A stretch of DNA of 34,834 nucleotides from Bacteroidales bacterium (GTDB lineage Bacteria > Bacteroidota > Bacteroidia > Bacteroidales > F082): assembly GCA_016290215.1 (NCBI GenBank), contig JAEETH010000037.1:1-34834 (forward strand), in the 5' to 3' direction. Each line of letters opens with the position of its first letter. Position 1 is the stretch's first letter. The notes beneath the pieces were generated by a model. The model saw only the letters and a list, made by a program, of their open reading frames with translations, was not told where the DNA came from and made no database searches. This document shows positions 1 to 6,285 of the stretch, in pieces. The position numbers and the translations under genes are program-made.

Positions 1-41
1 TTGCTCCCCAGCAGAGCCTTCCTCCGTTTCAGCTCGCACTG

Positions 42-49
42 CAAAGATA
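42..49 (-). promoter_or_regulatory. Leftward -7 promoter box at the left edge
   Basis: Read on the minus strand this is TATCTTTG, a perfect Bacteroidota -7 box (TAnnTTTG), followed by GCAG as is common at start sites in this phylum. No clear TTG -33 box lies 19 nt upstream. It would drive a leftward gene outside the window, so positions 1-41 would be its leader. Positions 1-133 hold nothing else I can support; the open frame on the plus strand here has no family resemblance. Confidence 0.5.
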
Positions 50-133
50 CTCTTTTAGACTTATCTCTGCCTATCATATTTTGTCGTTTTTTGACCTCCG
101 TCACCAACCATTTTTGGCAACATTACCTTTATT

Positions 134-1327
134 TCAACAACCAAAGGAAACCGCTTCGTCAGAGGCGGTTTTTTTCGTTCGGATAACCAATTTCTGTTCC
201 CCTTTCAATGTGGTGGCAAACAAATAGGTTTCGTCGCCATCGCCGATTTTCAAGGTTTTCCGCAATTCAGCCACCGAAAGCGGGAAGTTGCGTACGGCAA
301 TGCTGGCCTTTTCAACATCGTGAAGCAAAACCTGCTTCACCTTTTTATTATAAGGTGCCCAACCTTCCACCTCGAAGATGCGGCCAGGAAAATCTGAAAC
401 CAATCGCTCTGAAGTGTATAGATTGCTGTTTTTATGTAATTTAAGCACATCAAAACGCTGCGTCAGCAATTTGTAGCACCCCGCTTTCATCACAGCCGGA
501 TTGGGTTCATAAAGATATTGCATAACACCATCGGCGAGCCGAATAGGACTAATGCGTTCTTCCTCTTGTGTGAAATGCAGCTCAGGCTGAGTAGTCAGCA
601 GATTGACACAAACAAAACGTATTTCCCCTTGATAGCCTCGTTCCATGAGGATGTTCAACTCCTTGCACTCGTTGGCAACTGCCACCACATGAACCTCTCT
701 CACATGATGCAAATCTTCCAGAGCTTTGCTAACGTCAAGCATCGGCGACAGCTTCACCATCACCTTTTCAGCTTTTTGGAGCAGCAAGTCCTGGATTGCC
801 GTCACATCGGGCGTGCAGTCGCTGATGGAAACGGTCTTGCGGCCATGCATGTCTCTTCGGGCTGGGTCTATAAAAATACAATCTTTTGGATCACAATGGT
901 TTAAATACTCCTCAGCCGTTTCGTTCCACACCTCAACGTTGACCTCCAGCACTTCAAAATTATGTTTTGCCAAATTGCAAAGCTCGGCTTGCCGCTCCAC
1001 ATAGTCAGCTTGCCCAAAGTGTCGTGAAATGAAATAAGTGTCAATGCCGAGACCTCCAGTGAGGTCGGCAAAGGTTTGGCCTTGCAGCAAAGTGGCTTTG
1101 TATTGTGCACTAGCTTCAGAGGAACATTGCTCGATGGAGAGATGTGCGGGGAAGAGCAGGTCTTCATTATCGCTCCACGAAGGCACTTTCTTTCGCAACA
1201 ATTGTCGTGCTTCTATCTGTCGCAGTGCCAAGGAAACGTCAGTGCCGACGGGCGCCTTTTTCAAGGCGAGCGTCGGCACGTCGGCATTCAGGTTTTCCCT
1301 GATGAATTGTTTGGTAATCTCGTTCAA
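134..1327 (-). CDS. Class I SAM-dependent methyltransferase, THUMP-like/PG1098-type
   Basis: Predicted cytoplasmic S-adenosylmethionine-dependent methyltransferase of about 397 residues. The visible signature is a class I motif I (DLTGGLGIDTYF) and a motif IV FIDPARRD, matching the Bacteroidota family with a PG1098-type ferredoxin-like region and a C-terminal THUMP-like domain. The THUMP-like fold suggests an RNA substrate, but the target is unknown. The open frame extends upstream to 1378 inside rluB, yet there is no early ATG. A TTG at 1325-1327 overlaps the rluB stop codon (TTGA) and is the most economical start, implying translational coupling. The final residues run through a hairpin at 148-171. 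The family assignment is secure; the start and the substrate are inferred. Confidence 0.82.
   Translation of the reverse strand: MNEITKQFIRENLNADVPTLALKKAPVGTDVSLALRQIEARQLLRKKVPSWSDNEDLLFPAHLSIEQCSSEASAQYKATLLQGQTFADLTGGLGIDTYFISRHFGQADYVERQAELCNLAKHNFEVLEVNVEVWNETAEEYLNHCDPKDCIFIDPARRDMHGRKTVSISDCTPDVTAIQDLLLQKAEKVMVKLSPMLDVSKALEDLHHVREVHVVAVANECKELNILMERGYQGEIRFVCVNLLTTQPELHFTQEEERISPIRLADGVMQYLYEPNPAVMKAGCYKLLTQRFDVLKLHKNSNLYTSERLVSDFPGRIFEVEGWAPYNKKVKQVLLHDVEKASIAVRNFPLSVAELRKTLKIGDGDETYLFATTLKGEQKLVIRTKKTASDEAVSFGC
148..175 (+). terminator. Hairpin plus T-run overlapping the 3' end of the methyltransferase gene
   Basis: A 7-bp stem AAACCGC/GCGGTTT (148-154 with 165-171) is followed on the plus strand by a T-run to 175, the form of an intrinsic terminator. 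On the minus strand the trailing sequence is less U-rich (TTTCCTTTGG). The hairpin lies inside the last codons of the leftward methyltransferase, so part of that protein's tail is encoded by terminator sequence. No rightward gene is visible upstream, so its use by a plus-strand transcript is uncertain. Confidence 0.5.
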
Positions 1328-2757
1328 TTTCCAAGTTTCTTCAGATTCGCCACCTCGAGGTCGGTGAGGAAACGCCACTCGCCACGGGGAAGTTTGTACT
1401 TGTCAAGACCGGCAAACATCACACGGTCAAGCTTGGTCACTTCATAGCCGAGGTGTTCGAAGATGCGGCGAACGATACGATTGCGGCCCGAGTGAAGCTC
1501 GATGCCGATGCTCTTCTTGCTGTCGTCGTCTTGGTCGTAGGCGACGTTGTCAGCGGCAATAGGACCATCGTCCAACTCGATGCCTTCGGAGATGCGCAAC
1601 ATGTCATTCTTGGTCAAAGGCTTGTCAAGGATGACATGATAGAGCTTCGGAACTTCGCTGCTCGGATGGGTCAACTTCTTGGCCAAGTCGCCGTCATTGG
1701 TAAACAGTAGCAGGCCAGTGGTTTGCTTATCGAGACGGCCCACGGGATAAACGCGCTCGGGGCAGGCATTCTTGACGAGTTCCATCACCGTGTCACGCTC
1801 ATACGGATCGTCGGAAGTGGTGATGTAGCCTTTAGGCTTGTTGAGCAAGATGTAACGGAGCTTCTCGCGGTTAAGGGTCTGACCGCCGTAAACCACCTTA
1901 TCTTCGGTCTTCACCTTATAGCCCATGGTGGTAATCACCTCATCGTTCACCATCACACAGCCGGCCTTGATGAGGTCGTCGGCTTCGCGGCGTGAGCAGA
2001 TGCCACAGTCGGCCAAATATTTATTTAAGCGGATTTCGCCAGTGGCTTTCGGGCGGTCGTACAGCGGGTCTTTCTCGCGAACATAACCCTTGCGGCCACG
2101 GCGCGGTTCTTCTTCGTCATCGTAGCGGCGGCGCGGACGGTCGTCGAAACGGCGGTTGCCCCCACGCGGACGCTCATCATCGAATCTACGACGTGGACGC
2201 TCATCATCGAATCTACGACGTGGACGCTCATCGTCATCAAAACGACGTCTTGGGCGGTCGTCGTCAAAACGACGGCGGGGACGCTCGTCATCGTCAAACC
2301 TACGACGCGGTCTATCATCGTCATGGAAACGACGCTCACGCGGCTTGTCATCATCGAAGCGACGGCGTGGACGGTCGTCATCATCAAATCTGCGACGCGG
2401 ACGGTCGTCGTCATGGAAACGGCGTTCGCGCGGCTTGTCGTCATCGAAACGACGGCGTGGACGCTCGTCATCGTCGAATCTGCGGCGCGGGCGGTCGTCA
2501 CGACGGCCTTCGCCACGTTCTTCGTCGTCGAAGCGACGGCGGGGGCGGTCACCAAACTTACGGTCGCCGAACCTGCGGTCGCCACGGTTGTCATCAAAAC
2601 GGCGCTCACCTCTCGGCTTGTCGCCAAAACTTCTCTCTTCGTGTCCTTCCTCGTCACCGTCACGGTGATAGAATTTGAAGGACTTTCTCTGTTGGAACTC
2701 TTCCGGTTCCCCAATTCTGGTGCGCGGACGCTTGCCAGATCTTTCGTTGTCAGTCAT
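1324..2757 (-). CDS. rluB: RsuA/RluB-family pseudouridine synthase with long Arg/Asp-rich repeat tail
   Basis: Converts a uridine in ribosomal RNA to pseudouridine, probably 23S rRNA as for RluB. The 477-residue product starts at the ATG at 2755-2757; the frame continues upstream only through the leader. Residues 1-225 are a charged low-complexity extension. Residues about 243-290 form an S4 RNA-binding domain (RLNKYLADCGICSRREAD). The catalytic domain follows with the signature GRLDKQTTG, whose Asp343 is the expected nucleophile. Typical enzymes of the family are about 240-300 residues, so the extra length is all N-terminal. The stop overlaps the TTG start of the methyltransferase downstream. 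A minus-strand -7 box at 2880-2887 implies a leader of roughly 115 nt carrying a GGGACGCGGGACT repeat. RluF is an alternative member of the family. Confidence 0.88.
   Translation of the reverse strand: MTDNERSGKRPRTRIGEPEEFQQRKSFKFYHRDGDEEGHEERSFGDKPRGERRFDDNRGDRRFGDRKFGDRPRRRFDDEERGEGRRDDRPRRRFDDDERPRRRFDDDKPRERRFHDDDRPRRRFDDDDRPRRRFDDDKPRERRFHDDDRPRRRFDDDERPRRRFDDDRPRRRFDDDERPRRRFDDERPRRRFDDERPRGGNRRFDDRPRRRYDDEEEPRRGRKGYVREKDPLYDRPKATGEIRLNKYLADCGICSRREADDLIKAGCVMVNDEVITTMGYKVKTEDKVVYGGQTLNREKLRYILLNKPKGYITTSDDPYERDTVMELVKNACPERVYPVGRLDKQTTGLLLFTNDGDLAKKLTHPSSEVPKLYHVILDKPLTKNDMLRISEGIELDDGPIAADNVAYDQDDDSKKSIGIELHSGRNRIVRRIFEHLGYEVTKLDRVMFAGLDKYKLPRGEWRFLTDLEVANLKKLGN
2086..2628 (-). repeat. 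Coding minisatellite in the rluB-like gene
   Basis: Residues about 44-224 consist of imperfect units of 8-10 residues such as RPRRRFDDDE, interleaved with KPRERRFHDDD, which occurs twice. Unit length varies by whole codons, so expansion or contraction would keep the reading frame. The repetition also keeps other frames open across this stretch; I treat those as shadows. The composition (Arg-Pro-Arg-Arg-Arg-Phe-Asp-Asp) resembles disordered RNA-binding tails in some RNA helicases and chaperones, which would suit a ribosome-modifying enzyme. Confidence 0.9.
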
Positions 2758-2791
2758 TTTGTTGGTATATAAAAATTGTAGATGTGATATT

Positions 2792-2835
2792 GGACTACGG
2801 GACGCGGGACTGCGAGACTCGCAAATTTCAGGTCC
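2792..2835. repeat. Dispersed GGGACGCGGGACT repeat, copy A
   Basis: The core GGGACGCGGGACT lies in the 5' leader of the rluB-like gene, followed by TGCGAGACTCGCA, which contains the short palindrome TGCGAG/CTCGCA. Related copies occur at 24403-24443, with an identical 13-nt core, and at 26185-26250. All three are intergenic. Function unknown. Confidence 0.7.
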
Positions 2836-2879
2836 CATCGTTTCGAAGAATTGAGGTCCCAAAGTCCGATAATGGGCGG

Positions 2880-2887
2880 CAAAAGTA
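2880..2887 (-). promoter_or_regulatory. -7 box for the rluB-methyltransferase operon
   Basis: Minus-strand TACTTTTG fits TAnnTTTG exactly. No TTG is found at the ideal -33 position. It is divergent from and close to the rightward promoter at 2907-2936, giving a compact back-to-back promoter region. Confidence 0.55.
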
Positions 2888-2906
2888 CAAAGAAATTCGG
2901 AAACTA

Positions 2907-2936
2907 TTGCGATTTAGGAAATAATTGTTACTTTTG
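2907..2936 (+). promoter_or_regulatory. Consensus Bacteroidota promoter for the 58-residue gene
   Basis: TTG at 2907-2909, exactly 19 nt, then TACTTTTG at 2929-2936 matches the Bacteroidota primary sigma consensus perfectly. Transcription should start near 2943, which rules out the in-frame TTG at 2925 and supports the ATG at 2958. Confidence 0.8.
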
Positions 2937-2957
2937 CAGCAGAAACCATTCGGAAAA

Positions 2958-3134
2958 ATGACGACAACAACTTTGAGATACGACGAAAACAATCAGATGG
3001 TGCTTGATGCCTTAGGAAATCTGATTAGCTCTGGATTAGCAACTGTTGACGAGACTATACCCGAAGGCAGCATGACTGTTTCGCAATTTGGCGCATTATT
3101 AAAAAACGAAATCAGAAAAAGTTATCGTGCATAA
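2958..3134 (+). CDS. Small orphan protein, 58 residues, function unknown
   Basis: A short acidic-to-neutral protein starting MTTTTLRYDENNQ and ending in a basic tail (KNEIRKSYRA). I do not recognise a family. It is likely real because a perfect consensus promoter ends 21 nt upstream of its ATG. Its size and the pattern of a structured N-terminal half followed by a helical tail are what one sees in orphan antitoxins, but no toxin gene follows: the next gene is a convergent XRE regulator whose stop is about 20 nt away. The absence of a signal peptide or membrane segment suggests a cytoplasmic protein. The antitoxin idea is inference only. Confidence 0.55.
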   Translation: MTTTTLRYDENNQMVLDALGNLISSGLATVDETIPEGSMTVSQFGALLKNEIRKSYRA

Positions 3135-3154
3135 AATCATTCCTTCCAAAATGG

Positions 3155-3391
3155 TTATTTGGTAACGATTTTGTTTCTTCGCTCCCTCCATTCCGAAAAG
3201 CACTTAAAGAAATCGTAATCCAAAATATCACAGATTTTCAGCAGCAAATCAGTGTAAATCCACTTGCGGTTAAGAATCTTGTAAGCGTTTTGTCGCGAGC
3301 AACCGAGTTGCTTGGCCAACCACGTGATGCTGCGCCCTTGCTCGACCAGTGCTGTCTTGATGATTTTCCCTATATGCGGTTCTTCGTTCAT
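3155..3391 (-). CDS. Small XRE/Cro-type helix-turn-helix regulator
   Basis: A DNA-binding protein of 78 residues. The helix-turn-helix is visible at about residues 22-40 (ITWLAKQLGCSRQNAYKIL), close to the XRE pattern. The C-terminal half (LLLKICDILDYDFF) continues the typical five-helix fold and ends in a basic tail. I chose the ATG at 3389-3391; an in-frame TTG at 3427 would add 12 residues that look unlike the family. It is preceded by an unusually long, hairpin-rich leader (3392-3656) with a -7 box at 3657-3664. Targets are unknown. Orphan XRE proteins of this size occur widely in Bacteroidales. Confidence 0.75.
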   Translation of the reverse strand: MNEEPHIGKIIKTALVEQGRSITWLAKQLGCSRQNAYKILNRKWIYTDLLLKICDILDYDFFKCFSEWRERRNKIVTK

Positions 3392-3656
3392 CGGTTTGCC
3401 TTTGCGTGAGCCTTGCGCGGTGGGCAAACAAAACGGGCGGAACCGTTTTGATTGCTTACTTGAAACCGAAGGCTCGGCAAAGCCCGTAAACGCAAATAAA
3501 CAACAAACAATTCACGCCCTAAGACGCGAACCATTCGCCACTTATTTCTCGTTTACTTCCAATTTGCCGATTTTCGGTTTAGAGAATAAGAGCGTAAAGC
3601 TCGGTGTGACTATCTCAATATTCTAATTGTACTATCTTCTGTCGATTTAGTTTGGG
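3392..3656 (-). promoter_or_regulatory. Long structured 5' leader of the XRE gene
   Basis: About 260 nt lies between the -7 box and the XRE start codon, with no ATG-initiated gene on the minus strand. It contains several hairpins: GAGC/GCTC around TTTAC, CCGA/TCGG, and an 8-bp stem CAAAACGG/CCGTTTTG (3429-3436 with 3443-3450) whose minus-strand 3' side runs into GTTTGCCC, attenuator-like. A stop-free stretch reading ...TPSFTLLFSKPKIGKLEVNEK lies here but is preceded by an in-frame TAG and has no ATG. A regulatory leader is more likely than a gene. Confidence 0.5.
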
Positions 3657-3664
3657 CAAAAGTA
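3657..3664 (-). promoter_or_regulatory. -7 box upstream of the XRE leader
   Basis: Minus-strand TACTTTTG fits TAnnTTTG. The -33 region reads TGG rather than TTG, so this is a partial match. Confidence 0.5.
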
Positions 3665-3711
3665 GGGATTATTTGAATTGGTTGCCACATTTTGACCGTT
3701 ATTTTCATCAA

Positions 3712-3745
3712 CAAAAGAAAGGAAATGCCATTTGACACTTCCTTT
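3712..3745 (-). terminator. Probable terminator of the lipoprotein operon
   Basis: A 7-bp stem AAAGGAA/TTCCTTT (3718-3724 with 3739-3745) lies just beyond the stop of the small lipoprotein. On the minus strand it is followed by a T-rich stretch (CTTTTGTTG). The stem is AT-rich and hence modest. Confidence 0.5.
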
Positions 3746-3775
3746 TCATCATAGATTATATACAATTTTCAAAAG

Positions 3776-4015
3776 CTATTGCTTGTAACATCTGAATATT
3801 TCATTGTATCCTGACTGCAACGCTTCTGTTCTCAGTTTGATTTCCAAATCATTGCAGTTTTTTGCTCCCCATGATTCAGGATCCATAGTTGTACTACCGT
3901 AATAGTAATTATCTGTAGCATCATATTCTTCACATTTGCAGTAAGAACTTTTGTTGCATTGTGAAAATAGCATTAGGCTGAATAATGCTACTGCAAAGAT
4001 TAGTACTTTTCTCAT
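3776..4015 (-). CDS. Small Cys-rich lipoprotein, unknown function
   Basis: A 79-residue predicted lipoprotein. The N-terminus MRKVLIFAVALFSLMLFSQC gives a lipobox with Cys20 as the lipidated residue, so the mature part is about 60 residues. It contains further cysteines (YCKCEE, NCND, FRCYK) that could form disulfides in the periplasm or at the surface. I recognise no family. It lies 23 nt downstream of the FN3 lipoprotein on the same strand, so the two are probably co-transcribed from the promoter near 5464 and may act together at the envelope. Confidence 0.65.
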   Translation of the reverse strand: MRKVLIFAVALFSLMLFSQCNKSSYCKCEEYDATDNYYYGSTTMDPESWGAKNCNDLEIKLRTEALQSGYNEIFRCYKQ

Positions 4016-4038
4016 AGTATTATGGTTTTACTTAACAA

Positions 4039-5400
4039 TCAATATTCTATCTTTTCCAATTCCTTTTCCATTTCCTCTATCAATTTGAGTCCATTGCCAC
4101 CATACCAAGTATTTGTATCGACATTATATGCTAAAGCAAGACCTCCCGAAATGCCAGCAGAGTTTTCTGTGATTATTCCACAATAAACCCATCTTTGTCC
4201 TTGGAATACATCAATCCACGGTGTATAACTAAAAGAAGCCCATGTATCTGTACCTGGCATGGTCTCTATAACAACATATTCATCAGTGTCAGGATCTTTC
4301 ACCTTCAAATATGCTGTTGTTGGTGTACCACAACCAGATGAGGTCGGATTAGTCCATCTTAGAGTTATTTTGGTACTTGTTGCCGTATGACTCGTATAAT
4401 GAACTGGGCAAGGACTATAGACTGTTGGTGTGTTATTGAAGTAGGCATACGAACTATAACTGCTCTCTCCAGCACTATTAACCGCCTTCACCTTATAGTA
4501 ATTACTACCGTTCATCGGATTCCTATCATTATAATCGGTATACTCTGTTGTAGTAATCAGTGAATAACTACCATTAGCAGATGAGCTTCTATATACTTTA
4601 TAGGACGTGGCATTTGATACTGAGTTCCAACTTATTAAAACCCATGTTTCACCCACAACACTATTATCGTGTGCCTCAACACCAGTGGGAGCATCAGGAA
4701 CAGTGGTGGTACCCCCACCGCCGCCTCCACCTCCACCACCGGATGAATAATGGCAGTAGGCGTAAGAACTTAACTCACTTTCTCCATAGTCATTTATCGC
4801 TTTTACTTTATAGTAATTGTTCTCATAAGGAACATTGTCATAGATATAGGTGTTACTCGTTGTTCCAATTGTAGTATTATAACTATTACCACTTTCAGAC
4901 CAGTAAACCTTGTAGCTGGTTGCATTGGAAACGCTATTCCATGACACTTTAATCTGAGAACCGCTAACTGTAGCAGACACACCAGTCGGAGCTGATGGCG
5001 CAGAACCTGTTCCGCCGCCACCACCGCCGCCACCTCCTCCTCCATTACCACCCCCGTTTTCGTTGTGATAATAGCATGATGTGGAACTATAGGAAGAACT
5101 TCTTCCGTATTCGTTTCTTGCGTAAACTCGGTAGTAATTGTATCCTTCGCTGGGCGAATTGTCGGTATATGAGGTGCTATATGCTGTTCCTATAGAATAG
5201 CCATCTCCGTCAGTTATTACATATGAATCAGCACTCTCAACACTATTCCAAGTTAGTTTGATTGTTGTTCCAGACACATATGCACTTACTCCTGTTGGTG
5301 CGGACGGAGCTTCTTTTTTCTTGCAAGCTACCATAAACAACACGGACACTGATAAAACAGCAAAAGCCACCAGAGTTCCTACCCAAATCTTTTTCTTCAT
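4039..5400 (-). CDS. Lipoprotein with four fibronectin type III-like domains joined by poly-Gly linkers
   Basis: A 453-residue envelope protein. The signal peptide ends in the lipobox MVAC, with Cys26 lipidated. FN3-like modules are visible at about residues 31-112, 134-219, 234-322 and, more divergent, 328-427. The first three share the APTGV...W.SV.....Y.V......Y.D pattern and end with YY(K/R)V.A.N.YG. Long glycine runs at 116-131 and 221-230 separate the first three modules and would act as flexible spacers. No enzymatic domain is present, so a binding or adhesion role is inferred. The C-terminus is a short acidic helix (EEMEKELEK). A minus-strand -7 box lies at 5464-5471. The poly-Gly codons are a repeat tract likely to vary in length. 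Confidence 0.85.
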   Translation of the reverse strand: MKKKIWVGTLVAFAVLSVSVLFMVACKKKEAPSAPTGVSAYVSGTTIKLTWNSVESADSYVITDGDGYSIGTAYSTSYTDNSPSEGYNYYRVYARNEYGRSSSYSSTSCYYHNENGGGNGGGGGGGGGGGTGSAPSAPTGVSATVSGSQIKVSWNSVSNATSYKVYWSESGNSYNTTIGTTSNTYIYDNVPYENNYYKVKAINDYGESELSSYAYCHYSSGGGGGGGGGGTTTVPDAPTGVEAHDNSVVGETWVLISWNSVSNATSYKVYRSSSANGSYSLITTTEYTDYNDRNPMNGSNYYKVKAVNSAGESSYSSYAYFNNTPTVYSPCPVHYTSHTATSTKITLRWTNPTSSGCGTPTTAYLKVKDPDTDEYVVIETMPGTDTWASFSYTPWIDVFQGQRWVYCGIITENSAGISGGLALAYNVDTNTWYGGNGLKLIEEMEKELEKIEY

Positions 5401-5463
5401 TTTTTTCTTTCACCCAGTTCTATCCCATCGGGCGCGTCGGTTTTAAGGTTATTTATTACTTCG

Positions 5464-5471
5464 CAAAGGTA
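5464..5471 (-). promoter_or_regulatory. -7 box for the FN3 lipoprotein operon
   Basis: Minus-strand TACCTTTG fits TAnnTTTG and lies about 64 nt upstream of the FN3 lipoprotein ATG. No TTG -33 box is found at the ideal spacing. Confidence 0.5.
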
Positions 5472-5613
5472 AAAACAACCCACCTATGTCACTCATCTTC
5501 AGCGTCATCCATTTGGCGCGAAATATTATCTTTTTTAGTTGTCGGAAATGTAAACGGATTGGTGACACCATCAGATATACATCAAAAATGGCATCATTTT
5601 GGTACCAACATGG

Positions 5614-5641
5614 TTGCAAATTGAAAAAATGTGTATTTTTG
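5614..5641 (+). promoter_or_regulatory. Promoter of the yefM-yoeB module
   Basis: TATTTTTG at 5634-5641 matches TAnnTTTG, with TTG at 5614-5616, a 17-nt spacer against the ideal 19. Transcription would start about 20 nt before the antitoxin ATG. YefM-type modules are normally autorepressed at this position, although I see no obvious palindrome. Confidence 0.6.
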
Positions 5642-5667
5642 CAGCAAAAAAAAGAAAGGAAAACACC

Positions 5668-6015
5668 ATGATTGTAGTCAGTAGCAGAGAATTCAGGACA
5701 AACATGATGAGTTATTTTACAGAGTCAAACGGAGATGATTTCATTGTCAAGACCCGCGACCACGGCGCATTCAAGGTCAGCATCAAACCCGTAAAGAGAG
5801 ACGATACCATACTCAGCATTCCGCCAAAGTTCCGTCGCGACCCATACGAAATCAGCCCAAGCGGCGATCCCTTCTTTGCCGACCAAAGGAACATCGACAT
5901 GTTGGAAAAACGGCTGAAAGAAGCAGAAAGTGAAGAGGCCAAATCCCATGAAATGCTTCCTGGTGAATCATTGGACGAATTCCTAACCAGAATTGAGCAT
6001 GAGTTACAAGATTAA
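5668..6015 (+). CDS. yefM: YefM/Phd-type antitoxin
   Basis: The 115-residue antitoxin partner of the YoeB-like toxin downstream. The N-terminus (MIVVSSREFRTNMMSYF) resembles the Phd/YefM fold, in which a small DNA-binding domain precedes a disordered toxin-binding tail; the Lys/Glu-rich C-terminal half (EKRLKEAESEEAKSHE) fits that tail. I chose the ATG at 5668 because the promoter -7 box ends at 5641, which removes the longer upstream frame. Its last 17 nt overlap the toxin start, typical of co-translated toxin-antitoxin pairs. It should neutralise the toxin and repress the operon. At 115 residues it is somewhat longer than E. coli YefM (83). Confidence 0.8.
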   Translation: MIVVSSREFRTNMMSYFTESNGDDFIVKTRDHGAFKVSIKPVKRDDTILSIPPKFRRDPYEISPSGDPFFADQRNIDMLEKRLKEAESEEAKSHEMLPGESLDEFLTRIEHELQD

Positions 6016-6274
6016 GTTCTTAGATAGTGCTTCAAAAGATGCGCTCAAATTGAAGCAGGAAGAGCCAAAATCATTTACCAAATTAATGAGAATGGTAGAT
6101 GAATTGAAGGAGCATCCCATGACTGGTACTGGCAAGCCTGAATACTTGAAACACGATAAACGAGGTGTGTGGTCAAGGCGAATAACTCAGAAACACAGAC
6201 TTATTTACAAAATCTACAATGATGTTGTCGTTGTAGAAGTGGTTTCAGCCTACGGTCATTATGGGGACAAATAG
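5999..6274 (+). CDS. yoeB: YoeB/Txe-family mRNA interferase toxin
   Basis: A 91-residue ribosome-dependent endoribonuclease of the RelE superfamily that would cleave mRNA in the ribosomal A site. The core KPEYLKHDKRGVWSRRIT followed by HRLIYKI aligns closely with E. coli YoeB (KPEPLKH...WSRRITEEHRLVY). The catalytic equivalents are visible: the Glu of KPE, an Arg of SRRIT, and the His-Tyr near the C-terminus (GHYGDK). The start is taken as ATG 5999, in the TTGAGCATGAG context; the upstream TTG at 5993 is less likely. It overlaps the antitoxin gene by 17 nt. It converges on the GSCFA gene with an 11-nt gap and no visible terminator between them. The toxin looks intact. Confidence 0.92.
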   Translation: MSYKIKFLDSASKDALKLKQEEPKSFTKLMRMVDELKEHPMTGTGKPEYLKHDKRGVWSRRITQKHRLIYKIYNDVVVVEVVSAYGHYGDK

Positions 6275-6285
6275 AATCTCCGTCC

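Noticed and set aside
1-186. A 61-codon plus-strand frame at the window start
   Set aside because: It overlaps a leftward promoter box and a hairpin, and has no recognisable features.
2156-2668. Plus-strand open frame across the rluB repeat (Ser/Arg-rich)
   Set aside because: It is the antisense shadow of a repetitive coding sequence; all frames stay open because of the repeat periodicity.
1992-2678. Histidine-rich 228-codon frame on the plus strand
   Set aside because: Another frame of the rluB minisatellite, with no family resemblance and no promoter.
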